Of a stretch of DNA of 64,000 nt, positions 19,529 through 28,578 are shown piece by piece. Positions within the stretch are counted from its first letter, which is position 1; each line of letters begins with the position of its first letter. The position numbers and the translations under genes are program-made. The stretch is from TTA-H9 sp002071415 (lineage in GTDB: Bacteria > Bacteroidota > Bacteroidia > Bacteroidales > TTA-H9). Under the pieces are notes generated by a model. That model did not search any database, was not told where the DNA came from, and saw only the letters and a program-made list of their open reading frames with translations. Location of the stretch: contig DAONSX010000006.1 of the NCBI GenBank assembly GCA_035411425.1, forward strand, positions 6,011 to 70,010. The letters run 5' to 3'.

Positions 19529-19655
19529 TGAATAAAATTTTGCAATGGGCTGAAACATCCTCAAGATATTTTATATGAAAGAGACAATCAGCGATCGATT
19601 CTTGTTGTATTGATGTCATATTTCAGGAGATTCAGCTAAATAGGTACAATGATCA

Positions 19656-20552
19656 TCATTGATTCAGGGGAAGGTAAAAATTACGGTATTCTTCAAATTG
19701 TGATGGGCGCATACCTGAGCCATGAATGATAATTCTTTGTCTATCGAGCAATCCGTCAGGCCGGTAAAGACGTTCGACTTCAAGCATGATTTCTCCGTTT
19801 TCATTGGTAACTTGACGTGAAAGTTCTCTGTTGTTCTCATCATAATTCACATGATATCTCGAGCGGCCAAATCTGTTGGTTTCCCAATATTCTTCTATAT
19901 AAGGGTTGGGATTGTAAATTCTTTCCCAAGTTTCGAACAGATTTCCGTTCTTGCCATATACCTTTCGGAGAATGAGGCGGCCTTCATCATCATAAACAGA
20001 TTCGCTTAAAATGTATTGATCCTCTGTTTCATTTTCAAATTTTACTTCGCGTCCAAGATCATCGTAACTCCATTTCTTAGAACTGGTGAATTGCACTGAA
20101 TCATCGTAAGTATTTTCCTCGATCAGCTTATCATTATTATATCTTTTTTCGGTAATCTGTTCTCTTTCGCCGTCGTAATTGATAAATTCAACTTTATCAA
20201 GCAGATTGTTTGAATTGTAATGATAAATTTCTCTGTCGAATGATTCATCTACATAAAAAATATCTTTTTCTATCAATCTCGACATAGAATCATATTGAAA
20301 TGTTAGTTTTTGAGCAAATTCACCACTGGAGTCAATTTCAGATTGTTCGATCAAATTTCCAGAGTCGTCATACTGAAAAGACATAGTAGCCTCCAAATTA
20401 CCCTCGTTATCATAGCGTCTTTCCATTACTAATCGGTTGTTTTGGTCGTATTCTTGCTCAAGGTTCATGATGATGCCAACGATATCATCCTCAGTAAAAT
20501 TTTCCGACTTAAAAATGATACGCTTCGTTTCCCTTCTGTAATTTCCTGTCAT
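19656..20552 (-). CDS. YD/RHS-like repeat protein, function unknown
   Basis: 298 residues with no signal peptide and no membrane segment. From about residue 30 to the end it consists of roughly ten units of 20-26 residues with the pattern L-x-x-x-x-x-YD-x-x-GxLIE, close to YD-repeats of RHS and wall-associated proteins or to MORN-like variants. It lacks the RHS core and any toxin domain. The protein is strongly acidic. It lies on the same strand as the giant gene, upstream of its leader, and is divergent from the prolyl oligopeptidase gene. I do not recognise a function; a cytoplasmic or non-classically exported binding protein is possible. Confidence 0.75.
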   Translation of the reverse strand: MTGNYRRETKRIIFKSENFTEDDIVGIIMNLEQEYDQNNRLVMERRYDNEGNLEATMSFQYDDSGNLIEQSEIDSSGEFAQKLTFQYDSMSRLIEKDIFYVDESFDREIYHYNSNNLLDKVEFINYDGEREQITEKRYNNDKLIEENTYDDSVQFTSSKKWSYDDLGREVKFENETEDQYILSESVYDDEGRLILRKVYGKNGNLFETWERIYNPNPYIEEYWETNRFGRSRYHVNYDENNRELSRQVTNENGEIMLEVERLYRPDGLLDRQRIIIHGSGMRPSQFEEYRNFYLPLNQ

Positions 20553-20802
20553 AGCTGATTAAATGATTTAATTGGCCGTAAAAATAGAAATTTCCGGCTT
20601 AAAGCGATTCATATTAGGTGCTTCATAAAAAAGATGAATAGGTATGGGGTCGAGAGTAGGAGCCATAACAGGAATGATTCGCAAGGATATTGGGTGTGTG
20701 GGCTAAGGAGGTATTGTTTGCACATATATTTTTTCCCTGCGGATTTTTGTTCACGGTTTTATTATTTGCCATTTGCAGAAATAGCAAGAGAATCCAAATG
20801 TT

Positions 20803-20810
20803 TATCTTTG
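20803..20810 (+). promoter_or_regulatory. -7 promoter element (TATCTTTG) for the prolyl oligopeptidase gene
   Basis: Exact TAnnTTTG ending 39 nt before the ATG at 20849, giving a leader of about 32 nt. Confidence 0.55.
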
Positions 20811-20848
20811 CCTCACTTTCATTAACTATTCTTTAAATATCTTGTTAT

Positions 20849-22981
20849 ATGAAGATAGAATTCAAGAAAATCATGCCTGTGTTGTGTCTGAGCATAGTGG
20901 TAGGTTTTTCGTCCTGCACACGAACCGAAAAAATCACTTATCCCGAAACCAAAAGAGTAGATTCGGTGGATGAGTATTTTGGACAAAAAATTCTCGATCC
21001 TTACCGCTGGCTCGAGAATGACACTTCTGCCGAAACATCCGAATGGGTGAAGGCTCAAAATGAAATTACCAATGCTTATCTCGAAAAAATTCCTTTTCGG
21101 AAATCCTTGAAGGAAAGATTTACACAAATTTGGGATTATCCTAAATATGGGATTCCCTTCAGCAAGGGGAATCTTTATTTCTATTTCAAGAATGATGGAA
21201 TGCAAAATCAAAGTGTACTCTACGTTCAGGAAGGTCTTGAAGGAGAACCGCGGGTTTTACTCGATCCCAATCGTTTATCCGAAGATGGAACTGTTGCCAT
21301 TGCTTCATTTTCGGTTTCGAACGACGCTCGATTCCTGGCTTATTCCATAGCCAAAGCCGGTTCCGACTGGAACGAAATTTATGTGATGGATATAAATACC
21401 CGACAGAACCTTCCCGATCATATTACTTGGATAAAATTTTCGGGTATGTCGTGGAAAGGGGATGGATTTTATTATAGCCGCTACGAAGCCCCTAAGCCAG
21501 GTGAGGAACTTTCGATAAAGAATCAGAATCAGAGAGTATTTTATCACAAGTTAGGAAGTGATCCTACCAAGGATGAATTAATTTGGGAAGACCCCCAACA
21601 TCCTCTGCGAACCTTTGGTGCCAGCGTTACCGAAGATGAAAGATTCCTTATTATCTCTGAAAGCGAATCAACCTATGGCAACAAATTACATATTAAAGAC
21701 TTGCAAAAACCCGCTTCATCTTACATTCATATCGGCGACTCTTTCGACTGGGAATTTTGGGTAGTTGACAATTTAAATGATGACTTGATTGTTGTCACCA
21801 ATTATTTAGCTCCTCGCAGTCAGGCCGTGTCCATCAATTTTTCGCATCCCGAGATTTCTTCGTGGCAAACCCTTATCCCCGAAAAAGAAGAAGTCCTCGA
21901 AGGAATTTATCTGGCAAATGGTAAGATTATTTCTCAATATCTGAAGGATGCTTGTAATCATTTATATTCCCATAATCTCGATGGGCAGCTGATAGACGAA
22001 ATTCCGCTTCCAGGCATTGGTACCATCGGAGGTTTTAGTTCTGAAAAAGAGAAAAATATTGCCTTTTTTGCTTTCACCTCATTTACATATCCCACTACCA
22101 TCTTTAAATTTGATGTAGAAAAAAATCAAACCGAGGTTTTTCGTAAACCTGATATTAAGTTTAATTCAGAGGATTATACTACTGAACAGGTATTTTATAC
22201 AAGTAAGGATGGGACAAAAGTTCCAATGTTTATAGTGCATAAAAAGAATTTTTTGAAAAATGGTAAGAATCCTACGCTCCTATATGGCTATGGTGGGTTT
22301 AATATAAGCCTCACACCTTCATTTAGTATCAGTTTGATTCCTTTTCTCGAAAATGGTGGAGTTTATGCAGAAGCTAACATTAGAGGAGGAGGTGAATACG
22401 GAGAAGAATGGCATCAGGCGGGTACTAAGATGAAAAAACAAAATGTTTTCGATGATTTCATTGCTGCGGCCGAATATCTTATTTCGAATAAATACACATC
22501 GCCCAAGAAGCTGGCTATCAATGGAGGTAGTAATGGCGGCCTCCTCATTGGTGCTGTGTTGAATCAGAGGCCAGACCTGTTTGCGGTGGCAGTACCCGAA
22601 GTGGGTGTGATGGATATGTTGCGCTATCATAAATTTACTATAGGATGGGCTTGGGCTTATGATTATGGTACAGCCGAAGATAGTGAGGAAATGTTCCATT
22701 ATCTGTTGAGCTATTCGCCTTTGCATAATATCAAGCTTGGTACGAAATATCCAGCAGTCATGGCAATGACTGCCGATCATGATGATCGGGTTGTACCGGC
22801 TCATTCGTTTAAATATACCGCCACGCTTCAGGCCGCACAAGCAGGTGATGCTCCCATACTTATCCGTATTGAATCGAAAGCCGGGCATGGGGCCGGAAGA
22901 CCCACCTCCAAGATTATCGACAATGTTACCGATAAATTTTCTTTCATTATGTATAACCTTGGAATGAGTCCCAAATTTTAA
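20849..22981 (+). CDS. Prolyl oligopeptidase family serine peptidase (S9A), lipoprotein
   Basis: 710 residues. The N-terminus is a lipoprotein-type signal ending GFSSC, so the enzyme is probably anchored in the periplasm or outer membrane. A beta-propeller domain (starting YPETKRVDSVDEYFG and DPYRWLE) is followed by an alpha/beta-hydrolase domain. There the nucleophile is in GGSNGGLL, the Asp in TADHDDRVVP, and the His in KAGHGAG, the complete S9A triad. It cleaves short peptides after proline and likely serves peptide nutrition. It forms a single-gene unit with its own -7 element and a strong terminator. Confidence 0.95.
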   Translation: MKIEFKKIMPVLCLSIVVGFSSCTRTEKITYPETKRVDSVDEYFGQKILDPYRWLENDTSAETSEWVKAQNEITNAYLEKIPFRKSLKERFTQIWDYPKYGIPFSKGNLYFYFKNDGMQNQSVLYVQEGLEGEPRVLLDPNRLSEDGTVAIASFSVSNDARFLAYSIAKAGSDWNEIYVMDINTRQNLPDHITWIKFSGMSWKGDGFYYSRYEAPKPGEELSIKNQNQRVFYHKLGSDPTKDELIWEDPQHPLRTFGASVTEDERFLIISESESTYGNKLHIKDLQKPASSYIHIGDSFDWEFWVVDNLNDDLIVVTNYLAPRSQAVSINFSHPEISSWQTLIPEKEEVLEGIYLANGKIISQYLKDACNHLYSHNLDGQLIDEIPLPGIGTIGGFSSEKEKNIAFFAFTSFTYPTTIFKFDVEKNQTEVFRKPDIKFNSEDYTTEQVFYTSKDGTKVPMFIVHKKNFLKNGKNPTLLYGYGGFNISLTPSFSISLIPFLENGGVYAEANIRGGGEYGEEWHQAGTKMKKQNVFDDFIAAAEYLISNKYTSPKKLAINGGSNGGLLIGAVLNQRPDLFAVAVPEVGVMDMLRYHKFTIGWAWAYDYGTAEDSEEMFHYLLSYSPLHNIKLGTKYPAVMAMTADHDDRVVPAHSFKYTATLQAAQAGDAPILIRIESKAGHGAGRPTSKIIDNVTDKFSFIMYNLGMSPKF

Positions 22982-23020
22982 GATAGAATTCCATCATTTA
23001 ATTGATTGTTATATAACTGA

Positions 23021-23048
23021 GAAACCCGGGTTTTAATTCCCGGGTTTC
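23021..23048 (+). terminator. Rho-independent terminator after the S9 peptidase gene
   Basis: Perfect 10-bp stem GAAACCCGGG/CCCGGGTTTC with an 8-nt loop, immediately followed by TTTTG. It sits 40 nt after the peptidase stop codon. Confidence 0.8.
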
Positions 23049-23071
23049 TTTTGTAAACAAGTTACAATTGG

Positions 23072-23079
23072 TAATTTTG
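23072..23079 (+). promoter_or_regulatory. -7 promoter element (TAATTTTG) for the DUF2027-Smr gene
   Basis: Exact TAnnTTTG just after the upstream terminator. Transcription from about 23086 excludes the TTG at 23068 as a start and supports the ATG at 23101. Confidence 0.55.
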
Positions 23080-23100
23080 TACGATGATATGTGCCCTGCT

Positions 23101-24228
23101 ATGACGATAAAACCAGGAGATAAAGTACGATTTCTCAGCTCGAGCGGCGGAGGAATAGTAACACGAGTCATTCGGCCCGGTATAGTTGCAGTAGAAATTG
23201 AAGACGGATTTGAGATACCAACAGCTATCAACGATTTGGTTAAAATTGAAGAAACTTCTCCTGCAGCTCGATTTTTTGCCGATAATGACCCCTTTCTTTC
23301 TCAAAAAGACAATGAATCAAAAACCGAACCCGCCGTCTCTCCGCCCTTCAAGTCAGAGCAAAATGCTTCTCCTTTAAATGAAAGTTATATCGAGAAACTA
23401 CCCGCATCACGAAAATCAACCATCAATCCTGAAGGAATATACCTTGCTTTCGAGCCTCACGACCAAAATTTATTCATCATTGGGTATCTCGATTTATGTA
23501 TTGTAAACTTCAGCAGTTACGACGTTTTATATACCTTTTCCCATAAGAGCCCCAAAGGAGGTTACGTAGGAAGAGATTATGGTTCTATACCTCCTTATTC
23601 GAAGGTAATCATCGATATCATTCAGCGGGAAGAATTGGAATATGTAGCCAATGGAATCATTCAGTTATTGTTTACAAAAGATATAATGCCCTCGCTATGG
23701 TTTCCCGTAACTGGTAGTTTCCGTATCAAACCTGTCAGATTTACCAAAGAAGACAATTACAAATCATACGGTTTTTTACAGCGCAGGGCATTCGTACATT
23801 TGATTACCGATCTCAAAGGGCTCAAGCCGGTGGGGAGTTTAGAAGAATTGCAAAAGTATGAAGAGGATGCACCTATGATAATAACCAGTAAGGCTGCTGA
23901 ATCGGAGTCGTTTATAACCCCTCATAAGGTAGCTCATGGCGAGGCAATTGTTGATCTACACATCGAAGCCATTGCCGAAGATTATAAAACTTTACTACCC
24001 GATCAAATACTCGACATACAACTGGCTTATTTTACCCGTTGTATGGAAACTGCCATTTTGGATAAATATTTTAAGGTGACTTTTATTCATGGCGTAGGGA
24101 ATGGGGTATTGAAAAATGCCTTAAGGGAGAAGCTGAAGGATTATTCCAATGTATATTTTCAGCCTGCTCCATTTGCACGTTTTGGAATGGGGGCCATAGA
24201 AGTAATGATTATGCATACTCGGGAATAG
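23101..24228 (+). CDS. DUF2027 and Smr domain-containing protein
   Basis: 375 residues from ATG 23101. The N-terminal DUF2027 part starts KPGDKVRFLSSSGGG and contains a small barrel-like segment (VAVEIEDGFEIP). A long middle domain follows. The C-terminus is an Smr domain of the MutS2 type: VDLHIEAI, then FIHGVGNGVLKNALREKL, ending with FGMGAIEV. Smr domains nick DNA or RNA; whether this one is catalytic is unknown. The architecture is characteristic of Bacteroidota. It is followed directly by the RNase P RNA gene, which has its own promoter. Confidence 0.9.
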   Translation: MTIKPGDKVRFLSSSGGGIVTRVIRPGIVAVEIEDGFEIPTAINDLVKIEETSPAARFFADNDPFLSQKDNESKTEPAVSPPFKSEQNASPLNESYIEKLPASRKSTINPEGIYLAFEPHDQNLFIIGYLDLCIVNFSSYDVLYTFSHKSPKGGYVGRDYGSIPPYSKVIIDIIQREELEYVANGIIQLLFTKDIMPSLWFPVTGSFRIKPVRFTKEDNYKSYGFLQRRAFVHLITDLKGLKPVGSLEELQKYEEDAPMIITSKAAESESFITPHKVAHGEAIVDLHIEAIAEDYKTLLPDQILDIQLAYFTRCMETAILDKYFKVTFIHGVGNGVLKNALREKLKDYSNVYFQPAPFARFGMGAIEVMIMHTRE

Positions 24229-24256
24229 TTTTTGATTAAGTAGATAAAATCATAAT

Positions 24257-24264
24257 TATCTTTG
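24257..24264 (+). promoter_or_regulatory. Promoter of rnpB (TTTG ... TATCTTTG)
   Basis: TATCTTTG matches the -7 consensus, and a TTTG at 24231-24234 lies 22 bp upstream as a -33 element. It sits between the Smr stop codon and the RNA gene. Confidence 0.6.
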
Positions 24265-24280
24265 TTCTGGCAAATTGAAT

Positions 24281-24676
24281 GATGGCAGTCCATTCTATCG
24301 CCTTGGATTTCACCATCCAAGGAGGAAAGTCGGGACAACACAGAGTAGCCTGCTTCCTAACAGGAAGGTATCGCATAGAGCGATAACAGATAGTGCCACA
24401 GAAAAGAACCGTCGAAGGGTTGGTTCAGCCAACAATCGACAAGGGTGAAAACGTGAGGTAAGAGCTCACGCTGCAGGATGGCGACATCTTGTGGGGGTAA
24501 ACCTCAGGCGTTGAAAGGCCAAATAAACCAGGGATGCTCTATGGTTCATAGAGTGAGAGGGTTACTCGCCCAATCCTGGAGGGTAGGCCGATAGAGGTAA
24601 CAGGTGACTGTTATCCCAGATAAATGATAGAAATCCTGAATTGAGGATACAGAATCCCGCTTATAGGGCTGCCATC
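24281..24676 (+). ncRNA. rnpB: RNase P RNA, class A
   Basis: About 396 nt. The ends pair as helix P1 (GATGGCAG with CTGCCATC). The universally conserved 5' half of P4 (GAGGAAAGTCGGGACA, near 24322) and its 3' partner (ACAGAATCCCGCTTA, near 24650) are both present. The internal GATAACAGATAGTGCCACAGAAA and GGGTAAACC segments also fit bacterial type A. The RNA is the catalytic subunit that trims tRNA 5' leaders. T residues follow the 3' end. Confidence 0.95.
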
Positions 24677-24721
24677 TTTTCATTTGCCTTTATTGATTAG
24701 AAAACCTAACTAATTTGCAAT

Positions 24722-25054
24722 ATGCGGTTTTTCCTTAAATGGATAGCCTCTGCAATGGCCATAGCCATTATTGGTTGGATACTCCCGGGTATAAAAGTAG
24801 AAAGTTTTTTAACTGCTTTTATTGTGGCTGGCATCATTGCCTTTCTGAATCTTGTTCTTAAACCCATCCTACTGTTTCTTAGTATTCCTATTACTATTTT
24901 TACCATGGGATTATTTATTCTTGTAATCAATGCTATTATAGTGATAATTGCATCTTTACTTGTTCCTGGCTTTATCGTTAATAGCTTTGGGTGGGCGCTG
25001 CTCTTCGGCCTTTTAAATTCCATCATTCATTTTTTTCTTGATAATGCTGATTAA
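24722..25054 (+). CDS. Small 4-TM membrane protein, phage holin IV/YvlD family
   Basis: 110 residues with four hydrophobic segments. The pattern WILPGIKVESFLTAFIVAGIIAFLN, LKPILLFLSIPITIFTMGLF and a final ALLFGLLNS is that of the pfam04020 'phage holin superfamily IV' or YvlD-like family. Despite the name, these are ordinary chromosomal inner-membrane proteins of unknown role, and nothing here suggests a prophage. It is followed 9 bp later by the flavin-binding protein gene, so the two are probably cotranscribed. Confidence 0.88.
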   Translation: MRFFLKWIASAMAIAIIGWILPGIKVESFLTAFIVAGIIAFLNLVLKPILLFLSIPITIFTMGLFILVINAIIVIIASLLVPGFIVNSFGWALLFGLLNSIIHFFLDNAD

Positions 25055-25063
25055 ATTCAAAAT

Positions 25064-25525
25064 ATGAAACATCGTAATATTACCGATCTGGAGGAGATCA
25101 ACCAGATACTTCAGGCTGCCGATTGCTGTTATATGGGAATGGCGAACGTGGATGGAAGTCCTTATGTGGTTCCCATGAATTTTGGATTCGATAACCAGTA
25201 TATTTACTTGCATTCAGCAAGAACTGGTAAAAAAATCGATATTTTACGAACCAATCCCAGAGTTTGTCTGGCTTTTAGCGCATTTCACCAATTGAGGTAT
25301 CAGAGCGAAAAAGTAGCCTGTTCATGGAGTATGAAGTATAAAAGTGTTTTGGTTTTCGGTGAAGTGGAATTTATCGAGCAAAAAGAAGAAAAAGTGAAGA
25401 TGTTGAATTGCTTGATGAAGAAATATGCTGGCAGGGAATTTACTTATAATGTTCCTGCCTTGAAAGAAGTACTCACTTACAAAGTTTCATTGAAGAAAGT
25501 CGAAGCTCGGGCTTACAGGTATTAG
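25064..25525 (+). CDS. Pyridoxamine 5'-phosphate oxidase-like (NimA-type) FMN-binding protein
   Basis: 153 residues. Split-barrel flavin-binding fold: CCYMGMANVDGSPYVVPMNFGFDNQYIYLHSARTG at the start, then K-x-DILRTNPRVCLAF, and VLVFGEVEFIE. This is the Putative_PNPOx/NimA pattern seen in flavin reductases and 5-nitroimidazole-resistance proteins. The reaction cannot be predicted. It is nine bases after the membrane protein gene and is followed by the convergent tRNA-Leu gene. Confidence 0.88.
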   Translation: MKHRNITDLEEINQILQAADCCYMGMANVDGSPYVVPMNFGFDNQYIYLHSARTGKKIDILRTNPRVCLAFSAFHQLRYQSEKVACSWSMKYKSVLVFGEVEFIEQKEEKVKMLNCLMKKYAGREFTYNVPALKEVLTYKVSLKKVEARAYRY

Positions 25526-25582
25526 AAACAACTCATCACAAAAAACCTGGTTAACATCATGCAAGGTTAAGGCTTTTACCAG

Positions 25583-25667
25583 TACCCGGGGCGGGACTTG
25601 AACCCGCACGACCTCAACGGTCAAAGGATTTTAAGTCCTTCGTGTCTACCTCTTCCACCACCCGGGC
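25583..25667 (-). tRNA. tRNA-Leu (anticodon TAA)
   Basis: An 85-nt class II tRNA with a long variable arm. Acceptor GCCCGGG/CCCGGGT (first pair G1-U72, as in E. coli tRNA-Leu UAA), anticodon stem AAGGA/TCCTT with loop CTTAAAA, T arm GCGGG-TTCAAGT-CCCGC, discriminator A. It lies 43 nt downstream of tRNA-Gly and is presumably cotranscribed with it. Confidence 0.96.
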
Positions 25668-25710
25668 CGATAGGAAAACCCGAATCTGCCTGGGCAGCAC
25701 CCGGGCTTTG

Positions 25711-25783
25711 AGCGGAAAACGGGACTCGGACCCGCGACCCCAACCTTGGCAAGGTTGTGCTCTACCAGCTGAGCTATTTCCGC
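25711..25783 (-). tRNA. tRNA-Gly (anticodon GCC)
   Basis: A 73-nt cloverleaf: acceptor GCGGAAA/TTTCCGC, D stem GCTC/GAGC, anticodon stem CAACC/GGTTG with loop TTGCCAA, T stem GCGGG/CCCGT (final G-U closing pair), discriminator T. It is the first gene of a two-tRNA unit with tRNA-Leu. Confidence 0.96.
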
Positions 25784-25801
25784 TTTTCAATTTTATGTCT
25801 G

Positions 25802-25809
25802 CAAAATTA
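25802..25809 (-). promoter_or_regulatory. -7 promoter element (TAATTTTG) for tRNA-Gly/tRNA-Leu
   Basis: Exact TAnnTTTG on the minus strand, 18 nt before the tRNA-Gly 5' end and directly after the mutS stop codon. Confidence 0.55.
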
Positions 25810-25838
25810 ATAGTATTTTCTGTTTCCTTCCAAATTCT

Positions 25839-28457
25839 TTATTTCTCTCCCAATAATTTTTTTAGTTGATGCAACTTCATCAAGGCTTCTACTGGAGTTA
25901 TTGTATTGATATCGATGCGATGAATTTCGTCCTTTAATTTTAACAATAGAGGATCATCCAATTGAAAGAAACTCAATTGAACACCTTCGAGTGAGGATTG
26001 TTTCGACGATTTTTCGGCTGAAGAAGCCAAAGAATTACTGTTACGCGAATTTTCGAGCGTTTCAAGCAGTTCTGTAGCCCTTTCGATTACTTTTAAAGGC
26101 ATACCTGCCATACGTGCCACATGTATTCCGAAACTATGTTCACTTCCTCCAGGCATCAGTTTTCTCAGAAAAACAACCTGATTCCCAACTTCCCTTACTG
26201 CAATGTGATAATTCTTTATACGGGGAAATATTCTGGCCATTTCGTTCAGTTCGTGGTAATGTGTGGCAAAGAGAATTTTCGGTTTGAATAAAGGATGATT
26301 GTGGAGATATTCTACTATGCTCCATGCAATAGAAATACCATCATAAGTACTGGTTCCTCGTCCAATTTCATCGAGAATGATCAAGCTACGGTCGGAAATG
26401 TTGTTCAAAATGCTTGCTGTTTCGTTCATTTCGACCATAAAGGTAGATTCACCAAGGGAAATATTATCGGAGGCTCCGACGCGCGTAAAAATCTTATCGA
26501 CAATTCCTATGGTAGCTTTTTGGGCAGGGACAAAACATCCAATCTGAGCCATCAATACGATGAGAGCGGTTTGGCGAAGAAAGGCCGATTTTCCTGCCAT
26601 GTTAGGACCGGTAAGAATAATAATCTGCTGATTATTTGGATTCAGTACTACATCATTAGGGATATACTGTTCTCCTGCAGGAAGTTGCTTTTCGATCACT
26701 GGATGGCGGCCTGCGCGGATATCGATGTTCAATCCATCATTTAGCACAGGTCGGGTATAATTTGAACTTGCCGAAAGTTGTGCAAACGACAGGAAAACAT
26801 CTAAACGCGCTAGTAATCCAGCATTCAATTGCAAAGGTTCCACATATTCGGCTACCGAGCTAAGTAACTCATTAAAAATTCTGTTTTCGAGTTCTACAAT
26901 TTTTTCTTCGGCGCTGAGAATCTTTTGTTCGTATTCCTTTAGTTCTTCGGTAATATATCTTTCGGCGTTCACTAATGTTTGCTTGCGATGCCAAGTGGAT
27001 GGTACTTTATTTTTATGTGCATTGGTTACTTCTATATAATAGCCAAAGATATTATTGAATCCAATTTTGAGGGATGAAATTCCGGTAGTTTGGATCTCTC
27101 TTTGCTGGATTTTAGCAAGCACATCTTTGCCCTGATAGAGAATTTCACGTAAATGGTCCAATTCTTCATCGACTCTTTCGGCAATGATATTTCCCTTGAT
27201 CAATACTGGTGGGCAATCTTCCTTGAGTGTTTTAAATATGCGATCTCTGATGAGTTTGCAGGGGTTCAGTTGTTCGCATAATTGCATCAATACAGGATGA
27301 TGTGTAAGAAGACAGCGCGAAGCAATTCGTTCGATGGCTTCGAGCCCCCGGGCAATATAAAGAACTTCACGTGGATTGGCTTTTCCTATGCTTACTTTTG
27401 AAATCAGGCGTTCCAAATCGCCAACAGTTTTGAGATGGGTAGCCAGAAATTCGGCCAGTTCATGGTCAGAAATAAGAAGTTCTACCAGGTCGAGACGTTC
27501 TTCAAGTACTTTACGTTCCTTTATAGGCATGGTGATCCACCGCCGGAGCAGGCGGGCTCCCATCGGACTGATGGTTTGATCGAGAATTTGAAGAAGTGAG
27601 CGGGCATTTTCGTTGAAGGTCTGAACGATTTCGAGATTTCGAATCGTAAATCTGTCCAGCCAAACGTATTTTTCTTCTTCGATACGGGCAATACGAGTGA
27701 TGTGGCTCAAACGATCATGCTGAGTTTCGGCAAGATAATGCATAGCAGCTCCAGCGGCTATGATAGCTAACGGAAATATTTCTATCCCGAATCCTTTGAG
27801 GGAAACAACCTGAAAATGCCTCAGCAAAGTTTCACGCGCAAAATCTTCGGTAAATACCCAATCATCAAAGGTATTTATGTAATATTTATCTCCGAAAATC
27901 TCGATAAACCGATGCAATTTATTCTTTTGAAGAATGATTTCGCTGGGTTTGAAATTTTGCAGAAGCTTGTCGATATATTCATTATTACCCTGAGCTACGA
28001 GGAATTCACCTGTGGAGATATCCAAAAAACTTATGCCCGAAAGGTTTTCGCCCAGCTGAATGCTGGCAAGAAAATTATTTTCCTTCTGATCGAGAATTCT
28101 ATCATCGGTGCTCACACCAGGAGTAACCAATTCAGTAATTCCTCTTTTGACTATGGTTTTTGCCAGTTTGGGGTCTTCCAGTTGATCGCAAATAGCCACT
28201 CTATAGCCAGCCTTGACCAGTTTTGGTAAGTAATTATCGAGAGCATGATAGGGAAATCCTGCTAAATCAACCATGGCAGCGGCACCATTCGATCTTTTAG
28301 TAAGGACAATGCCAAGGATTTGAGAGGCTTTTATGGCATCTTCGCCAAAGGTTTCATAAAAATCACCCACTCTGAATAAAAGTAGTGCGTCAGGATATTT
28401 TGCCTTAATCCTGTTATATTGCCGCATTAATGGCGTATCTGACGAATTGGATTTCAA
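25839..28457 (-). CDS. mutS: DNA mismatch repair protein MutS
   Basis: 872 residues from a TTG at 28457. The frame extends to an ATG at 28529, but the -7 element at 28482-28489 falls inside that extension and MutS homologues start just before the TPLMRQY segment, so the TTG is preferred. The mismatch-reading Phe-x-Glu is in GDFYETFG. The ATPase domain has Walker A GPNMAGKSAFLRQ, IFTRVGASDNISLGESTFMVEM, and Walker B LIILDEIGRGTSTYDG. The C-terminal dimerisation region ends the protein. MutS dimers bind mispairs and recruit MutL. It is divergent from a SpoU-type methyltransferase gene; the two starts are 121 bp apart. Confidence 0.97.
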   Translation of the reverse strand: MKSNSSDTPLMRQYNRIKAKYPDALLLFRVGDFYETFGEDAIKASQILGIVLTKRSNGAAAMVDLAGFPYHALDNYLPKLVKAGYRVAICDQLEDPKLAKTIVKRGITELVTPGVSTDDRILDQKENNFLASIQLGENLSGISFLDISTGEFLVAQGNNEYIDKLLQNFKPSEIILQKNKLHRFIEIFGDKYYINTFDDWVFTEDFARETLLRHFQVVSLKGFGIEIFPLAIIAAGAAMHYLAETQHDRLSHITRIARIEEEKYVWLDRFTIRNLEIVQTFNENARSLLQILDQTISPMGARLLRRWITMPIKERKVLEERLDLVELLISDHELAEFLATHLKTVGDLERLISKVSIGKANPREVLYIARGLEAIERIASRCLLTHHPVLMQLCEQLNPCKLIRDRIFKTLKEDCPPVLIKGNIIAERVDEELDHLREILYQGKDVLAKIQQREIQTTGISSLKIGFNNIFGYYIEVTNAHKNKVPSTWHRKQTLVNAERYITEELKEYEQKILSAEEKIVELENRIFNELLSSVAEYVEPLQLNAGLLARLDVFLSFAQLSASSNYTRPVLNDGLNIDIRAGRHPVIEKQLPAGEQYIPNDVVLNPNNQQIIILTGPNMAGKSAFLRQTALIVLMAQIGCFVPAQKATIGIVDKIFTRVGASDNISLGESTFMVEMNETASILNNISDRSLIILDEIGRGTSTYDGISIAWSIVEYLHNHPLFKPKILFATHYHELNEMARIFPRIKNYHIAVREVGNQVVFLRKLMPGGSEHSFGIHVARMAGMPLKVIERATELLETLENSRNSNSLASSAEKSSKQSSLEGVQLSFFQLDDPLLLKLKDEIHRIDINTITPVEALMKLHQLKKLLGEK

Positions 28458-28481
28458 GAGAAAAATAATTTTCGGTTTCAG

Positions 28482-28489
28482 CAAAATTA
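28482..28489 (-). promoter_or_regulatory. -7 promoter element (TAATTTTG) for mutS
   Basis: Exact TAnnTTTG on the minus strand. Predicted transcription start near 28475, 18 nt before the TTG start codon. Confidence 0.55.
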
Positions 28490-28554
28490 ATGTGAATCTG
28501 ACAAGCCGGCAATCTAATCTATCTGTCAATTTTGCAGTTTACACTGCCAGTGCC

Positions 28555-28562
28555 TATTTTTG
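28555..28562 (+). promoter_or_regulatory. -7 promoter element (TATTTTTG) for the SpoU methyltransferase gene
   Basis: Exact TAnnTTTG. Predicted transcription start near 28569, about 10 nt before the TTG start at 28579. Together with the mutS element it makes a compact divergent promoter region. Confidence 0.5.
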
Positions 28563-28578
28563 CAAAAAACATCGCACT

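Noticed and set aside
24722..25054. Phage holin as evidence of a prophage
   Set aside because: The family name is historical; the gene is in a normal chromosomal setting with no phage genes nearby.
28458..28578. Upstream extensions of mutS and the SpoU gene
   Set aside because: They overlap facing promoters and do not resemble the N-termini of their families.
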